Positions 29,340-37,559 of a stretch of 37,559 nucleotides of DNA are shown here, in pieces. The notes under the pieces are model-generated. The model was not told the DNA's origin. It made no database searches and was given only the letters and a program-made list of their open reading frames with translations. Within the stretch, counting starts at the first letter, position 1. Every line of letters begins with the position of its first letter. Source of the stretch: Candidatus Aenigmatarchaeota archaeon (GTDB taxonomy: Archaea > Aenigmatarchaeota > Aenigmatarchaeia > QMZP01); assembly GCA_017609145.1 (NCBI GenBank), contig JAFCEM010000001.1:1-37559 (forward strand), read 5' to 3'. Made by a program: the position numbers and the translations under genes.

Positions 29340-29816
29340 ATGGCAAAAAAATGGAGCATTTGGAACGAGATGAGAGAGATACAGAACCAGATGGATAATC
29401 TGTTCGGCAGGTTCTTCGGTCAGCAGCCTCTGACAACAGGCCTTTTGCCTGGACCAGAAACCTCTTTGGCTGATAAGGATTTCAGGCAACCACTCGCCGA
29501 CGTGATTGACAAGAAAGATGAAATCGTAGCAAAGATAGAGATGCCCGGCATTGACAAGAAAGACATCGAGATAAACCTAACCGAGGATGGCATCGAGATA
29601 AAGGCCGAAAAAAAAGAGGAGTACAAAGAAGAGGATAAGAAGACCGGAAGGCACAGGTTCGAGAGAAGCTATGCCGGCTTTTACAGGTATTTCGGCCTCC
29701 CGAAAGGCGTGGACATAGATAAAGTAGAGGCGACATGCAGGAACGGCATCCTTGAGCTGAGGATCCCGAAAAAAGAGGGCCATAAGGAGAAAGTGAAGAA
29801 GATAGAGGTCAGGTAA
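29340..29816 (+). CDS. hsp20: Small heat shock protein Hsp20 (alpha-crystallin)
   Basis: ATP-independent holdase. Of 158 residues, the N-terminal 45 are variable and aromatic; the alpha-crystallin domain runs from PLADVIDKKDEIVAKIEMPG (about 50-70) through KKDIEINLTEDGIEIKA to the conserved GVDIDKVEATCRNGILELRI-type signature (A.x.NGvL). The C-terminus is short, with LELRIPKKE providing the I-x-I-like anchor. First gene of the plus-strand chaperone series; 42 bases separate it from grpE. Confidence 0.95.
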   Translation: MAKKWSIWNEMREIQNQMDNLFGRFFGQQPLTTGLLPGPETSLADKDFRQPLADVIDKKDEIVAKIEMPGIDKKDIEINLTEDGIEIKAEKKEEYKEEDKKTGRHRFERSYAGFYRYFGLPKGVDIDKVEATCRNGILELRIPKKEGHKEKVKKIEVR

Positions 29817-29858
29817 TCACGTTGGTAGTATATCTACCAATTATTGTTATGTGGTCAG

Positions 29859-30377
29859 ATGAAAAGGAAGCAGAAAACAGGAAAAGAAAACTATCGCATA
29901 AAGAAGGAGCTTGAGGAGAAGTCTAAGCTTGCGGATGAAAGGCTGAGCCAGATAAGATACCTGCAGGCTGACTTTGATAATTACAAGAAGAATTTGGACA
30001 AACAGAGAGTTCAGTTCGAAACAACTGCCAACCAGAGGCTGATAACCAAATTGCTGCCTATTATAGACGACTTGGAGGCGGCTGTGGAGAAGTCAGGCAA
30101 CAAAGAGGCGCAGGAAGGCTACAGTATCATACTCAGGAAGCTATTGGATGTGCTGTTAAAAAGCGGTCTCAAACCAATAGAGTCGGTTGGGAAGAAATTC
30201 GACCCGTATTACCACGAAGCCATTATGAGCACGGAATCTGACAAGTCTGAAGGAACCGTGCTGGAGGAACTGCAGAAGGGATATATGTTCCATTCGAACG
30301 TCATAAGGCATTCGAAAGTCAAAGTGGCAAAAAATAAAAAACCTAAACATAAAAAAGGATATGATGATCATGGGTGA
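29859..30377 (+). CDS. grpE: GrpE nucleotide exchange factor
   Basis: Dimeric exchange factor that releases ADP from DnaK. It shows a long N-terminal coiled coil (about 10-65, including [20 protein letters not shown]), helical bundle [19 protein letters not shown], then the beta domain with [41 protein letters not shown], the GrpE signature. 172 residues from the ATG at 29859. An ATG at 29850 in another frame gives a GrpE-like acidic start ([14 protein letters not shown]) that stops after 21 codons, hinting at a possible frameshift near the 5' end. The 3' end overlaps the dnaK start. Confidence 0.92.
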   Translation: MKRKQKTGKENYRIKKELEEKSKLADERLSQIRYLQADFDNYKKNLDKQRVQFETTANQRLITKLLPIIDDLEAAVEKSGNKEAQEGYSIILRKLLDVLLKSGLKPIESVGKKFDPYYHEAIMSTESDKSEGTVLEELQKGYMFHSNVIRHSKVKVAKNKKPKHKKGYDDHG

Positions 30378-32310
30378 AGAAAAAGAAACTAAGAAAGAGA
30401 AGATAATCGGGATAGACCTCGGGACTTCAAACTCCCAGGCAGCGGTAATCATAGGAGGGAAGCCGACAATAATCCCGTCGGCTGAGGGAGCCACGGTAGC
30501 GGGAAAGATGTTCCCTTCTGTTGTGGCATTCACGAAGGACGGGCAGATACTGGTAGGAGAACCTGCGAGAAGGCAGGCCGTCTCAAACACAGAAGGCACT
30601 GTGATGGGCGCCAAGAGGAAGATGGGAAAAGATTTCAAGTACAATATCCGCGGCAAGGAGTACACCCCCCAGCAGATTTCCGCATTCATACTCCAGAAGA
30701 TAAAGAGGGACGCCGAGGACTTTATTGGAGAGAAAGTCAGCAAAGCAGTCATTACAGTCCCTGCCTATTTTGATGACAACCAGAGGACCGCAACAAAGGA
30801 TGCCGGCAGGATTGCTGGCCTGGACGTGGTGAGGCTTGTCAATGAGCCAACGGCAGCAGCCATGGCTTATGGAATAAACAAAAAGGGTGAGGAGCATAAG
30901 ATAATGGTTTTCGATTTCGGGGGCGGTACACTCGATGTAACCATAATGGAATACGGCGACGGAACTTTCACCGTGCTCTCCACATCAGGCGACACCCAGC
31001 TCGGTGGAAGGGATATGGACGAGGCCCTCATGAAATATATTATCGATGACTTTAAGTCAAGGGAAGACTTTGACATCAACAACGACGATATGGCCATGCA
31101 GAGAGTAAGGGAAGCTGCAGAAAAGGCAAAGATAGAGCTTTCCACGACATTGGACACTGACATAAACATTCCTTACATAACATCCACGGACAAGGGACCG
31201 AAACACCTCAACATGAAGATAACAAGGTCTCAGATGGAAAAGCTCGTCATGCCCATAATAGAGAAATGCAGGTACCCGATGGAGCAGGCCATAAAGGACG
31301 CTAAGCTTAGCAAAGATAAAATTGACAAGATCATAATGGTGGGCGGGCCCACGAGGATGCCTGCCGTGCGCAAATTTGTCGAGGACTTCGTTGGGAAGAA
31401 AGTCGAGGGTGGGGTCGACCCCATGGAGTGCGTCGCTTTGGGGGCTGCAATACAGGGTGGCGTGCTTGCCGGGGATGTCAAGGACATAGTCCTGCTCGAT
31501 GTTACCCCGTTGACATTGGGAATTGAGACGCTTGGCGAGGTCATGACACCGCTTATAGACAGGAATACGACCATACCTGTCAAGAAAAAGAAAACGTTCT
31601 CCACTGCAGCGGACTACCAGTCAGCGGTCACGATCCATGTCCTCCAGGGAGAGAGGAGCATGGCAAAGGACAACACAAGCCTCGGAAAATTCAACCTTGA
31701 AGGCATACCTCCGGCACCGAGGGGAATACCTCAGATAGAGGTCACGTTCGACATAGACGCGTCAGGAATACTCAATGTTTCTGCAAAAGACCTGGGAACA
31801 GGGAAGGAGCAGAAGATCACAATCACGGCCTCCACAAAGTTGTCTGACGATGAAATAGAGAAGATGGTGCAGGACGCAAAGGAACACGAGGAAGAAGACA
31901 AAAGGAATAAGGAGGAGGCAGAGGCAAGAAACAATGCTGACACGCTTGTCTACACTACCGAGAAGACACTTTCAGAGATAGGGGATAAGATATCAAAAGA
32001 GCAGAAGGAGAAAATAGAGAAATCAATGAAAGAGCTGAAAGAGGCGCTTTCCGGCAGCGACATAGAAAAAATCAAAAAGGAATCCGAGAACCTGCAGAAG
32101 GTCGTGGGGGAGGCAGGGGCATCCATCTATCAGGAAGCCATGAAAAAACAGGCCGAAGACGCTGCAAAGAGAGCTGCCGAGGGCAAAAAGGAAGAAAATA
32201 CCGAAGACGAAAAACCCGGGAAAAAAAGGTCAAGTGACGAGAAAGTGGTTGACGCCGAATACGAGGTAAAGAACGATGGGAAGAAGAAAAAGAGCAAGGG
32301 GGAGAAGTAA
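30361..32310 (+). CDS. dnaK: Chaperone protein DnaK (Hsp70)
   Basis: ATP-dependent Hsp70. The nucleotide-binding domain shows [48 protein letters not shown] and [14 protein letters not shown]; the linker is [18 protein letters not shown] beta-sandwich ([20 protein letters not shown]) and helical lid follow. The C-terminus has VVDAEYEVK and then a lysine-rich tail instead of the usual EVK end. 649 residues from the first ATG; ATGs at 30364 and 30370 are also possible, with AAAGGA just upstream. Start overlaps grpE by 17 bases. Hsp70 in archaea is generally regarded as acquired from bacteria. Confidence 0.96.
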   Translation: MMIMGEEKETKKEKIIGIDLGTSNSQAAVIIGGKPTIIPSAEGATVAGKMFPSVVAFTKDGQILVGEPARRQAVSNTEGTVMGAKRKMGKDFKYNIRGKEYTPQQISAFILQKIKRDAEDFIGEKVSKAVITVPAYFDDNQRTATKDAGRIAGLDVVRLVNEPTAAAMAYGINKKGEEHKIMVFDFGGGTLDVTIMEYGDGTFTVLSTSGDTQLGGRDMDEALMKYIIDDFKSREDFDINNDDMAMQRVREAAEKAKIELSTTLDTDINIPYITSTDKGPKHLNMKITRSQMEKLVMPIIEKCRYPMEQAIKDAKLSKDKIDKIIMVGGPTRMPAVRKFVEDFVGKKVEGGVDPMECVALGAAIQGGVLAGDVKDIVLLDVTPLTLGIETLGEVMTPLIDRNTTIPVKKKKTFSTAADYQSAVTIHVLQGERSMAKDNTSLGKFNLEGIPPAPRGIPQIEVTFDIDASGILNVSAKDLGTGKEQKITITASTKLSDDEIEKMVQDAKEHEEEDKRNKEEAEARNNADTLVYTTEKTLSEIGDKISKEQKEKIEKSMKELKEALSGSDIEKIKKESENLQKVVGEAGASIYQEAMKKQAEDAAKRAAEGKKEENTEDEKPGKKRSSDEKVVDAEYEVKNDGKKKKSKGEK

Positions 32311-32347
32311 TTCTTTCGGAGAAAATGAAAGGCACAGGGTTGATTAG

Positions 32348-33337
32348 ATGCATGACAGTGAAATAAAAGAACTTAACAAAAAATCCGAAGCGTATTCAAA
32401 AGAAACAGAAAAGATACTTGCAGAATTAAAAAGAGTGATAGTAGGCCAAGACTACGTCATGGAAAGGGTCCTCATGGCGTTGATTGCTGACGGCCACGTG
32501 CTTATAGAAGGGATGCCAGGCCTTGCCAAGACCCTTATGATAAGCACGCTTTCCAAGACAATGGACACCGCGTTCAGGAGAATACAGTTCACCCCCGACA
32601 TGTTGCCTGCTGATATAATAGGGACAAAGATATACAACCATAATACAGGGAACTTTACCACAAAAAGGGGGCCAGTATTCACCAACTTCATTCTTGCGGA
32701 CGAAATAAACAGGGCACCTCCCAAGGTTCAGAGCGCGCTTCTCGAGGCCATGCAGGAAAGACAGGTAACGATATCGGGCGAGACATACCCTCTTGAAAAA
32801 CCGTTCCTCGTTTTGGCCACACAAAACCCCATAGAGACCGAAGGGACTTACAGGCTTCCTGAAGCCCAGGTTGACAGGTTCATGTTCAAGCTGCTCATGG
32901 GATACCCAGAACACCACGAAGAGGTTGAAATAGTCAACAGGATGACCGAAGGCAAAAACCCGTCTGTGAGCATGGCCATTTCAAGGCGGAAGATACTGGA
33001 ACTGCAGGGCTTCTGCCCTAAGATATACGCTGACGAGAAAATCAAGAATTATGCGGCTTCGCTTGTTCATGCCACACGAAAGCCCGAGGAATACGGACTT
33101 GACCTTAATGGTCTGATCGAATACGGGGCGTCTCCCAGGGCGTCAATATGGCTGATTCTCGGAGGCAAAGCCCATGCCCTGATAAACGGAAGGGGTTATG
33201 TCAAGCCGGAGGATATCAAGGCGATAGCACCAGATGTCCTAAGACACAGGGTGATGCTGACCTACGAAGCCGAGGCAGAAGAGATGACGCCCGACAATGT
33301 GATAGAAAAGGTAGTGAAGGCTGTCAGAATTCCTTAG
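32348..33337 (+). CDS. moxR: MoxR-family AAA+ ATPase
   Basis: AAA+ ATPase of the MoxR/RavA group, which acts with VWA-domain proteins as a chaperone-like module, for example in metal insertion or complex maturation. Walker A GMPGLAKT (55-62), Walker B FILADEI (D118, E119), sensor LATQNPIETEGTYRLPEAQVDRF and the C-terminal lid with GASPRAS are all visible among 329 residues. It begins 37 bases after dnaK and is followed by DUF58 and two Bat-like proteins in the standard order, in one apparent operon with the chaperones. Confidence 0.95.
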   Translation: MHDSEIKELNKKSEAYSKETEKILAELKRVIVGQDYVMERVLMALIADGHVLIEGMPGLAKTLMISTLSKTMDTAFRRIQFTPDMLPADIIGTKIYNHNTGNFTTKRGPVFTNFILADEINRAPPKVQSALLEAMQERQVTISGETYPLEKPFLVLATQNPIETEGTYRLPEAQVDRFMFKLLMGYPEHHEEVEIVNRMTEGKNPSVSMAISRRKILELQGFCPKIYADEKIKNYAASLVHATRKPEEYGLDLNGLIEYGASPRASIWLILGGKAHALINGRGYVKPEDIKAIAPDVLRHRVMLTYEAEAEEMTPDNVIEKVVKAVRIP

Positions 33338-33363
33338 ATGTTTCTTCAGCGGAGACATTGAAC

Positions 33364-34254
33364 ATGACTGAGGCAAGAGATTTGCTTAGGAGAATCAGAA
33401 GGATTGAAATAAAAACAAGGGGTCTTGTCGAGGGCCTGATGCAGGGAGCGTATTACTCCATATTCAAGGGAAGGGGCATCGAATTCTCGGAGGTCAGGGA
33501 ATACCAGTACGGGGATGACATAAGGACGATAGACTGGAACGTTACAGCTCGCATGAACCACCCGTTCGTAAAGGAATTCGTTGAGGAGAGGGACCTGACT
33601 GTGATGATATTTTTTGACGTTTCAGGTTCCATAGATTTCGGCACCCAGGACATGCTGAAAAAGGAGGCCGCTGTCGAGCTGATAGCGAGCATCGCCTTCT
33701 CCGCGGTACGGAACAACGACAGAGTGGGGCTGCTTCTCGCGACAAACAGGATTGAGAAATACATAGCCCCCAGAAAAGGCAAGAGACACGCAATGAGGAT
33801 AATCAGAGAGATGCTGTACTACGAGCCAAAGGAGAGGGGAACAGACCTTGAAAAAACACTCACTCACCTCTCGAAAGTCATGAAAAGGAGGGGAGTGATA
33901 TTCATAGTATCTGATTTCATGGACAGCATGGATAAGCTGGAAAAGCCGATAAGGATACTAAGGAAAAAGCATGACATGATAGCCATAAGGATATCCGACT
34001 TGAGAGAGTCTGAAATCCCTGACGTAGGTCAAGTTGAGCTTGAGGACGGAGAAACGGGCGAGTGTATGACAATAGATACCTCTGATCCAGATTTCAGGAA
34101 TAACTTTTCCAGGCTCGTATCCGAAAGGGACGAAAAGTTCAGGAAATTCATGAAGTCCAACAGGATGGATTTCATACAGATACCGGCTTCCGGTGAATGG
34201 GGAAAAGCCGCTGTCAAGTTTTTTAGGGAAAGGGCAAGGAGGTGCGGGGTATGA
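33364..34254 (+). CDS. DUF58 domain VWA-like protein
   Basis: The usual partner of MoxR ATPases. The DUF58 core EFSEVREYQYGDDIRTIDWN is followed by a degenerate VWA fold with a MIDAS-like DVSGSID and later SDFMDSMD. 296 residues from the ATG at 33364, which has GGAG 12 bases upstream; the frame is open further back into moxR, but that part is antisense-quality sequence overlapping the ATPase. No membrane helix: cytoplasmic. Its stop overlaps the next start (ATGA). Confidence 0.92.
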   Translation: MTEARDLLRRIRRIEIKTRGLVEGLMQGAYYSIFKGRGIEFSEVREYQYGDDIRTIDWNVTARMNHPFVKEFVEERDLTVMIFFDVSGSIDFGTQDMLKKEAAVELIASIAFSAVRNNDRVGLLLATNRIEKYIAPRKGKRHAMRIIREMLYYEPKERGTDLEKTLTHLSKVMKRRGVIFIVSDFMDSMDKLEKPIRILRKKHDMIAIRISDLRESEIPDVGQVELEDGETGECMTIDTSDPDFRNNFSRLVSERDEKFRKFMKSNRMDFIQIPASGEWGKAAVKFFRERARRCGV

Positions 34255-35198
34255 ACTTCGCAAACCCTCTTTGGTTTCTTGCCATGGCATTGGTGCCTTT
34301 GTTGGTCTATTTCTACCTGCTGGCGCAGAGGAAAAAGAAAAAACTCACTCTCAGGTTCAGTTCTCTAAACCTCCTGAAGAAGGCGGTGGGAAAGAAAAAA
34401 ACAGTGGACAGAGACAAAGTGCTTTTTGTTTTGGTTCTTGCCATATTCGCTTTGATGATAACCGCTTTAGCCGACCCTCACATACCACTCGAACAGACAA
34501 AGGAAGGCGCAAACATAGTGCTTGCCATAGACGTCTCCGGCTCCATGCAGGCGACAGACTACAAGCCGAACAGAGTGGAGGCTGCTAAACAGTCATCGGA
34601 ACTGCTCATAAACCAGCTGAATCCGGGCGACCTTGTGGGCATTGTGATATTCTCGGACGGCGCGACAACGTCATCTTACCTTACCCCGCTTAAGCAGAAG
34701 GCCATCGAAAAGCTCAAGTCGATCCAGGCCAAGGAGGGGGCGACCGCAATAGGTGACGGGCTTTCGCTTGCGATAGACATGGCGATATCCATTCCGAGCA
34801 AGAAGAATGTCGTCATACTTCTTTCGGATGGTGTGAACAACGCCGGTGTGGTATCTCCAGAAGAGGCAATACAGTTCGCTAAAACGAACAACATACAGGT
34901 ATATACAGTAGGTATGGGTTCCGAGGAGCCAGTACTGCTCGGTTATGACTTCTTCGGCAGGCCGCAGTATGCTGAACTCGACGAGGCGACCTTGAAGAAT
35001 ATAGCAGAGAGCACGGGAGGGGAATATTTCAAGTCAGTTAACGAGAAAACCCTGGCCGACATATATTCAAAGCTTCCGGAAAAGATAGAGAGGGAGCTTG
35101 AGGATACTTCCATAAAGGACTGGTTCATACTGGCGGCGATTGTGGTGTTTTCAGTATGGATATACCTCAAATACTGGAGGTTCAGGTCGCTCCCCTGA
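34251..35198 (+). CDS. BatA-like VWA membrane protein
   Basis: Two N-terminal membrane helices (about 8-24 and 57-73), an extended VWA domain with intact MIDAS DVSGS (94-98), later SDGATTS and LLSDGVNNAG, and a C-terminal helix (about 291-307) followed by a short basic tail. This is the Bacteroides aerotolerance BatA/BatB topology. AGGAGGTG lies eight bases before the ATG at 34251, which overlaps the DUF58 stop. Presumed partner of MoxR and DUF58 at the membrane; its substrate is unknown. Confidence 0.92.
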   Translation: MNFANPLWFLAMALVPLLVYFYLLAQRKKKKLTLRFSSLNLLKKAVGKKKTVDRDKVLFVLVLAIFALMITALADPHIPLEQTKEGANIVLAIDVSGSMQATDYKPNRVEAAKQSSELLINQLNPGDLVGIVIFSDGATTSSYLTPLKQKAIEKLKSIQAKEGATAIGDGLSLAIDMAISIPSKKNVVILLSDGVNNAGVVSPEEAIQFAKTNNIQVYTVGMGSEEPVLLGYDFFGRPQYAELDEATLKNIAESTGGEYFKSVNEKTLADIYSKLPEKIERELEDTSIKDWFILAAIVVFSVWIYLKYWRFRSLP

Positions 35199-35208
35199 GG
35201 TGATGCTT

Positions 35209-36783
35209 ATGAATAAAAAAACATTGATTTCCCTGTTGCTCTGCATGGTATGGGTAATCGTTTTTGCGGAAAGTGCCTTTGCCGCCCAGCTGGTCGTGGA
35301 AAAGGACGTGGCTACCCGTGACATAGCAGTCGGGGACGGCATTGAGATAATGCTCAGGTTCTCAAACCCCTTCGGAAAGCCTGTTAGGATACAGATACAG
35401 GACAAGAATGTGATTGCCGGGAACGGCCTTGACATCCAGTGTTTCGAATACACATTACCAACTGATGCATCAAGCACAATTTCGTACAGCCAGAAGATAA
35501 CCGCCTTCCAGTCCGGCGACTTCACCCTCGGAAAGGCAACGATTACATATACTAACCCTGAAACTGGCAAGGAGGAGCAGGTCCAGTCAAACGACCTGAA
35601 TCTGGAAGTGAAGCAGTCCCAGACTCAGCAAAACCTCCAGCAACAGGGGATAACAACTGTTTACCAGTGCGGGGGGGTGAGCATGACTTCCACTTCGTAT
35701 TCCTCAAGCGGCTCTTCCACAAACATCCAGATAAGCAGCGGATTCAACCAGAATCCCGGTCAGCAACAGAGCCAGAGCCCCGATAACATCCAGCAGCAGA
35801 GCCAGGACATAGGCACCATAAAACAGCAGATGCAGAAGCAAATGGAGGAGGAAGAGAGGAACAGGGAACGCCTTGAAAGCATAATCAACCAGAGCGAACA
35901 GTTCCGAGAAGCCGAGGAGCAGATCCTGAAAGACGGGTATCAGCCTGATACAAAGTCCATAAACCCGGATTCGAGTTCATCGGGCTCCTTCAAATATGCA
36001 TACAAAAAAGAAAACGGTGACACAGCGGAAATAAGCGGAAAGGTAGCCGACAATGAAATAACCGAACTAAGAAAATGGAGCAGGGAGGATGCGGAGAGGC
36101 TCGCCGAACTTCTTGAGAACAGCACGGAGTTCAGGCGGCTGCACCAACAGTTAACCAGCCAGGGATACAACATAAGCTCGAAGCTGTTCACTGAGCCGGA
36201 AGAAAACATATCGGATTTTGACTACGGATACGAGAAACCGGAATCTTTGGAAAAATCCATAGCTGGTAACATCACGCTTACGGGGAACATAATCTCAATA
36301 GGCATACAAGGAGAGGACGACACGTACTCATGGTGGGTTGTGCCCGTAATCCTGCTGACAACTTTGCTGGCTTTAATGATTTACAGGAAATATTTGAGGA
36401 AGGAGAAACCTGTGGCAGGAGAGGTTAAAAATGTGGTGAACACCATTGATTTCCGCAAAGATGCATTAAAAATGATCGAAGAGGCCGAAAGCATGTTTTC
36501 CAAGGGGATGACAAATGAGGCCTATACCAAGGTTTCGGAAGGTGTGAGGCACTATTTCAAGCACGTGCTGAATTCGGGAAAGGAGGAGCTGACGAGCACG
36601 GACATACTGAAGAAGATAAAAGATAAAGCCAATTATAAAGAAGCTAGGGAATGCTTCGAACTGTGCGACCTTGTGAAATTCGCCAAATACAAACCCAACA
36701 GAAAGGATTTCATGGAAGCTGTCAAAAAAGGCAAGGGGCTGGTTATAGCTCATGACATCAAAGCAGATAAGCAAATTTATTGA
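35209..36783 (+). CDS. BatD-like secreted/anchored protein with Gln-rich linker
   Basis: The 524-residue protein starts with a signal peptide (MNKKTLISLLLCMVWVIVFA, then ESAFA), then a beta-rich domain (about 27-145; FSNPFGKPVRIQI), a Ser/Gln-rich low-complexity stretch, a charged helical region and two repeats resembling each other (SEQFREAEEQILKDGYQPDT and STEFRRLHQQLTSQGYNISS). A membrane helix (SWWVVPVILLTTLLALMIY) precedes a cytoplasmic helical tail of about 115 residues. Topology matches BatD: extracytoplasmic sandwich, one helix, inner tail. GAGGTG six bases before the ATG at 35209 sets the start, ten bases after batA. Confidence 0.8.
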   Translation: MNKKTLISLLLCMVWVIVFAESAFAAQLVVEKDVATRDIAVGDGIEIMLRFSNPFGKPVRIQIQDKNVIAGNGLDIQCFEYTLPTDASSTISYSQKITAFQSGDFTLGKATITYTNPETGKEEQVQSNDLNLEVKQSQTQQNLQQQGITTVYQCGGVSMTSTSYSSSGSSTNIQISSGFNQNPGQQQSQSPDNIQQQSQDIGTIKQQMQKQMEEEERNRERLESIINQSEQFREAEEQILKDGYQPDTKSINPDSSSSGSFKYAYKKENGDTAEISGKVADNEITELRKWSREDAERLAELLENSTEFRRLHQQLTSQGYNISSKLFTEPEENISDFDYGYEKPESLEKSIAGNITLTGNIISIGIQGEDDTYSWWVVPVILLTTLLALMIYRKYLRKEKPVAGEVKNVVNTIDFRKDALKMIEEAESMFSKGMTNEAYTKVSEGVRHYFKHVLNSGKEELTSTDILKKIKDKANYKEARECFELCDLVKFAKYKPNRKDFMEAVKKGKGLVIAHDIKADKQIY

Positions 36784-36896
36784 TGTCCTTGTTCGCTACG
36801 TGTGTATAAATTTGTGTGGTTTTCAAATCCTTATACCTGCTTTTCAATAAATTACGTGAAAAGATTCGGTACATTCCGCTTCGCTTCATTTCCAAA

Positions 36897-36936
36897 AAAT
36901 TTTTAAATGGGAAGTTAAATTTATGAATATTTAAAC
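36897..36936 (+). promoter_or_regulatory. Probable promoter of dnaJ
   Basis: Two AT-rich elements, AATTTTTAAATGGG and GAATATTTAAACAAC, lie 32-70 bases before the dnaJ ATG. Either could act as a TATA box, giving a short leader that carries GAGAGG. dnaJ therefore may be transcribed independently of the 182-base-distant bat genes; no gene is seen in that gap. Confidence 0.45.
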
Positions 36937-36965
36937 AACAAAATTTCTATCTTAGAGAGGTTAGC

Positions 36966-37559
36966 ATGGCAGAGAAAGACTATTACAAGATATTGGGAGT
37001 GAACAGGGACGCTTCTGAAGAGGAGATCAAGCGCGCATTCAGGCAACTTGCCAGGAAATGGCATCCCGACGTCAACCCAGGGAACAAGGACGCAGAGGAG
37101 AAATTCAAGGAGATAAACGAGGCGTTTGAGGTTCTGAAAGACCCTGAGAAAAGGTCTGCTTACGACCAGTTCGGTCATGCAGGGCTTGAGGGGGCGGGAT
37201 TCAAGCCCGAAGGCAGGGGATTCCCGAGCTTTGACGAGCTTTTCAGGAACTTCGGTTTCGGTGACATTTTCGATGTCTTTTCGGGCTTTGGTGAGAGGAA
37301 GAGGCGCTCATACGGACCTGAGCGGGGTGCTGACCTGAAATACGAATTCGAGATATCGCTCGAAGATGCTTATCATGGGCTTGAGACCGAGATAGACGTC
37401 CCGAGGTTCGAGAAATGCTCGGTATGCGGCGGCAGCGGGGCAAAGCCAGGCACCAAGCCGAAGAGATGCCCCAAGTGTGGCGGCACGGGAGAGATACGCG
37501 TTGTAAGGCGCAACGCTTTCATGCAGACCATGAACATATCTCCCTGCGATAGGTGTGGT
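36966..37559 (+). CDS. dnaJ: Chaperone protein DnaJ (Hsp40), 3' end beyond window
   Basis: Co-chaperone that stimulates DnaK. The J domain spans residues 1-70 with HPD at about 34-36 ([11 protein letters not shown]); a Gly/Phe-rich region follows ([20 protein letters not shown]), then the start of the zinc-finger domain with CSVCGGSG and CPKCGGTG. 198 codons are visible before the window ends inside the third zinc motif (CDRCG). GAGAGG lies about six bases before the ATG. Last gene of the chaperone-Bat series. Confidence 0.96.
   Translation, partial: MAEKDYYKILGVNRDASEEEIKRAFRQLARKWHPDVNPGNKDAEEKFKEINEAFEVLKDPEKRSAYDQFGHAGLEGAGFKPEGRGFPSFDELFRNFGFGDIFDVFSGFGERKRRSYGPERGADLKYEFEISLEDAYHGLETEIDVPRFEKCSVCGGSGAKPGTKPKRCPKCGGTGEIRVVRRNAFMQTMNISPCDRCG

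Noticed and set aside
33148..33363. Upstream extension of the DUF58 frame
   Set aside because: Overlaps the MoxR C-terminus and does not resemble DUF58; the ATG at 33364 follows the moxR stop and matches homologues.
1..37559. CRISPR array, insertion sequence or prophage
   Set aside because: No regularly spaced repeats, transposase, integrase or terminal inverted repeats were seen on either strand.

Overview
This is an archaeal chromosome segment. The evidence is aIF2 alpha and beta, eL42 and eS27, SRP54, GINS and PriS, Hel308, a group II chaperonin, a form III RuBisCO, tRNAs without encoded CCA and with archaeal-type introns, and TATA boxes about 25 bases upstream of many start codons, often with no room for a leader. 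Several traits point to a DPANN-like or other small-genome uncultured lineage: a primase that appears to combine PriS with a PriL-like cysteine domain, a bacterial-architecture leucyl-tRNA synthetase, a bacterial-type DnaK/GrpE/DnaJ set, tight gene packing and many tiny orphan genes. No 16S gene is present, so the phylum is inference.

Layout. 1-750 is the start of a secreted, sequon-rich surface protein running off the left edge. 884-6891 holds diphthamide synthase Dph2, an operon of form III RuBisCO, a basic helical protein and a RimK-like ligase, a beta-CASP RNase, a DUF1624 membrane protein and an MJ1316-domain protein. 7080-7718 is a tRNA cluster (Gly, Val, Ala) headed by a 42-residue zinc ribbon gene. 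tRNA-Gly(GCC) resolves into a standard cloverleaf only if three introns (15, 18 and 155 nt) are removed, and tRNA-Val(UAC) needs one 72-nt D-loop intron. 7750-12662 is an information-processing block: SRP54, aIF2 alpha, eS27, eL42, GINS and primase. 12699-20666 has LeuRS, acylphosphatase, Hel308, a radical SAM enzyme and small membrane proteins. 20793-21956 is a run of small unknown genes. 22050-26780 contains an ADP-forming acyl-CoA synthetase beta subunit, a rhomboid protease, FtsZ, an AttH/CrtC-like lipocalin, aIF2 beta and a small zinc protein.

28998-37559 is a proteostasis region. A winged-helix regulator and the thermosome form one minus-strand operon. A 341-base intergenic region with nested inverted repeats separates it from a plus-strand series hsp20-grpE-dnaK-moxR-DUF58-batA-like-batD-like-dnaJ. 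The insertion of a complete MoxR/Bat-type module between dnaK and dnaJ suggests that envelope or complex-assembly functions of the Bat type are regulated together with the heat-shock chaperones.

Translation initiation looks mixed. The chaperone genes, ftsZ and the bat genes have strong Shine-Dalgarno sequences of the GGAGGTG type, whereas many housekeeping genes have only a TATA box at leaderless spacing. Several reading frames are broken by apparent single-base shifts at homopolymers (19.98 kb, 18.80 kb) or are decayed (9.2 kb, 6.9 kb).
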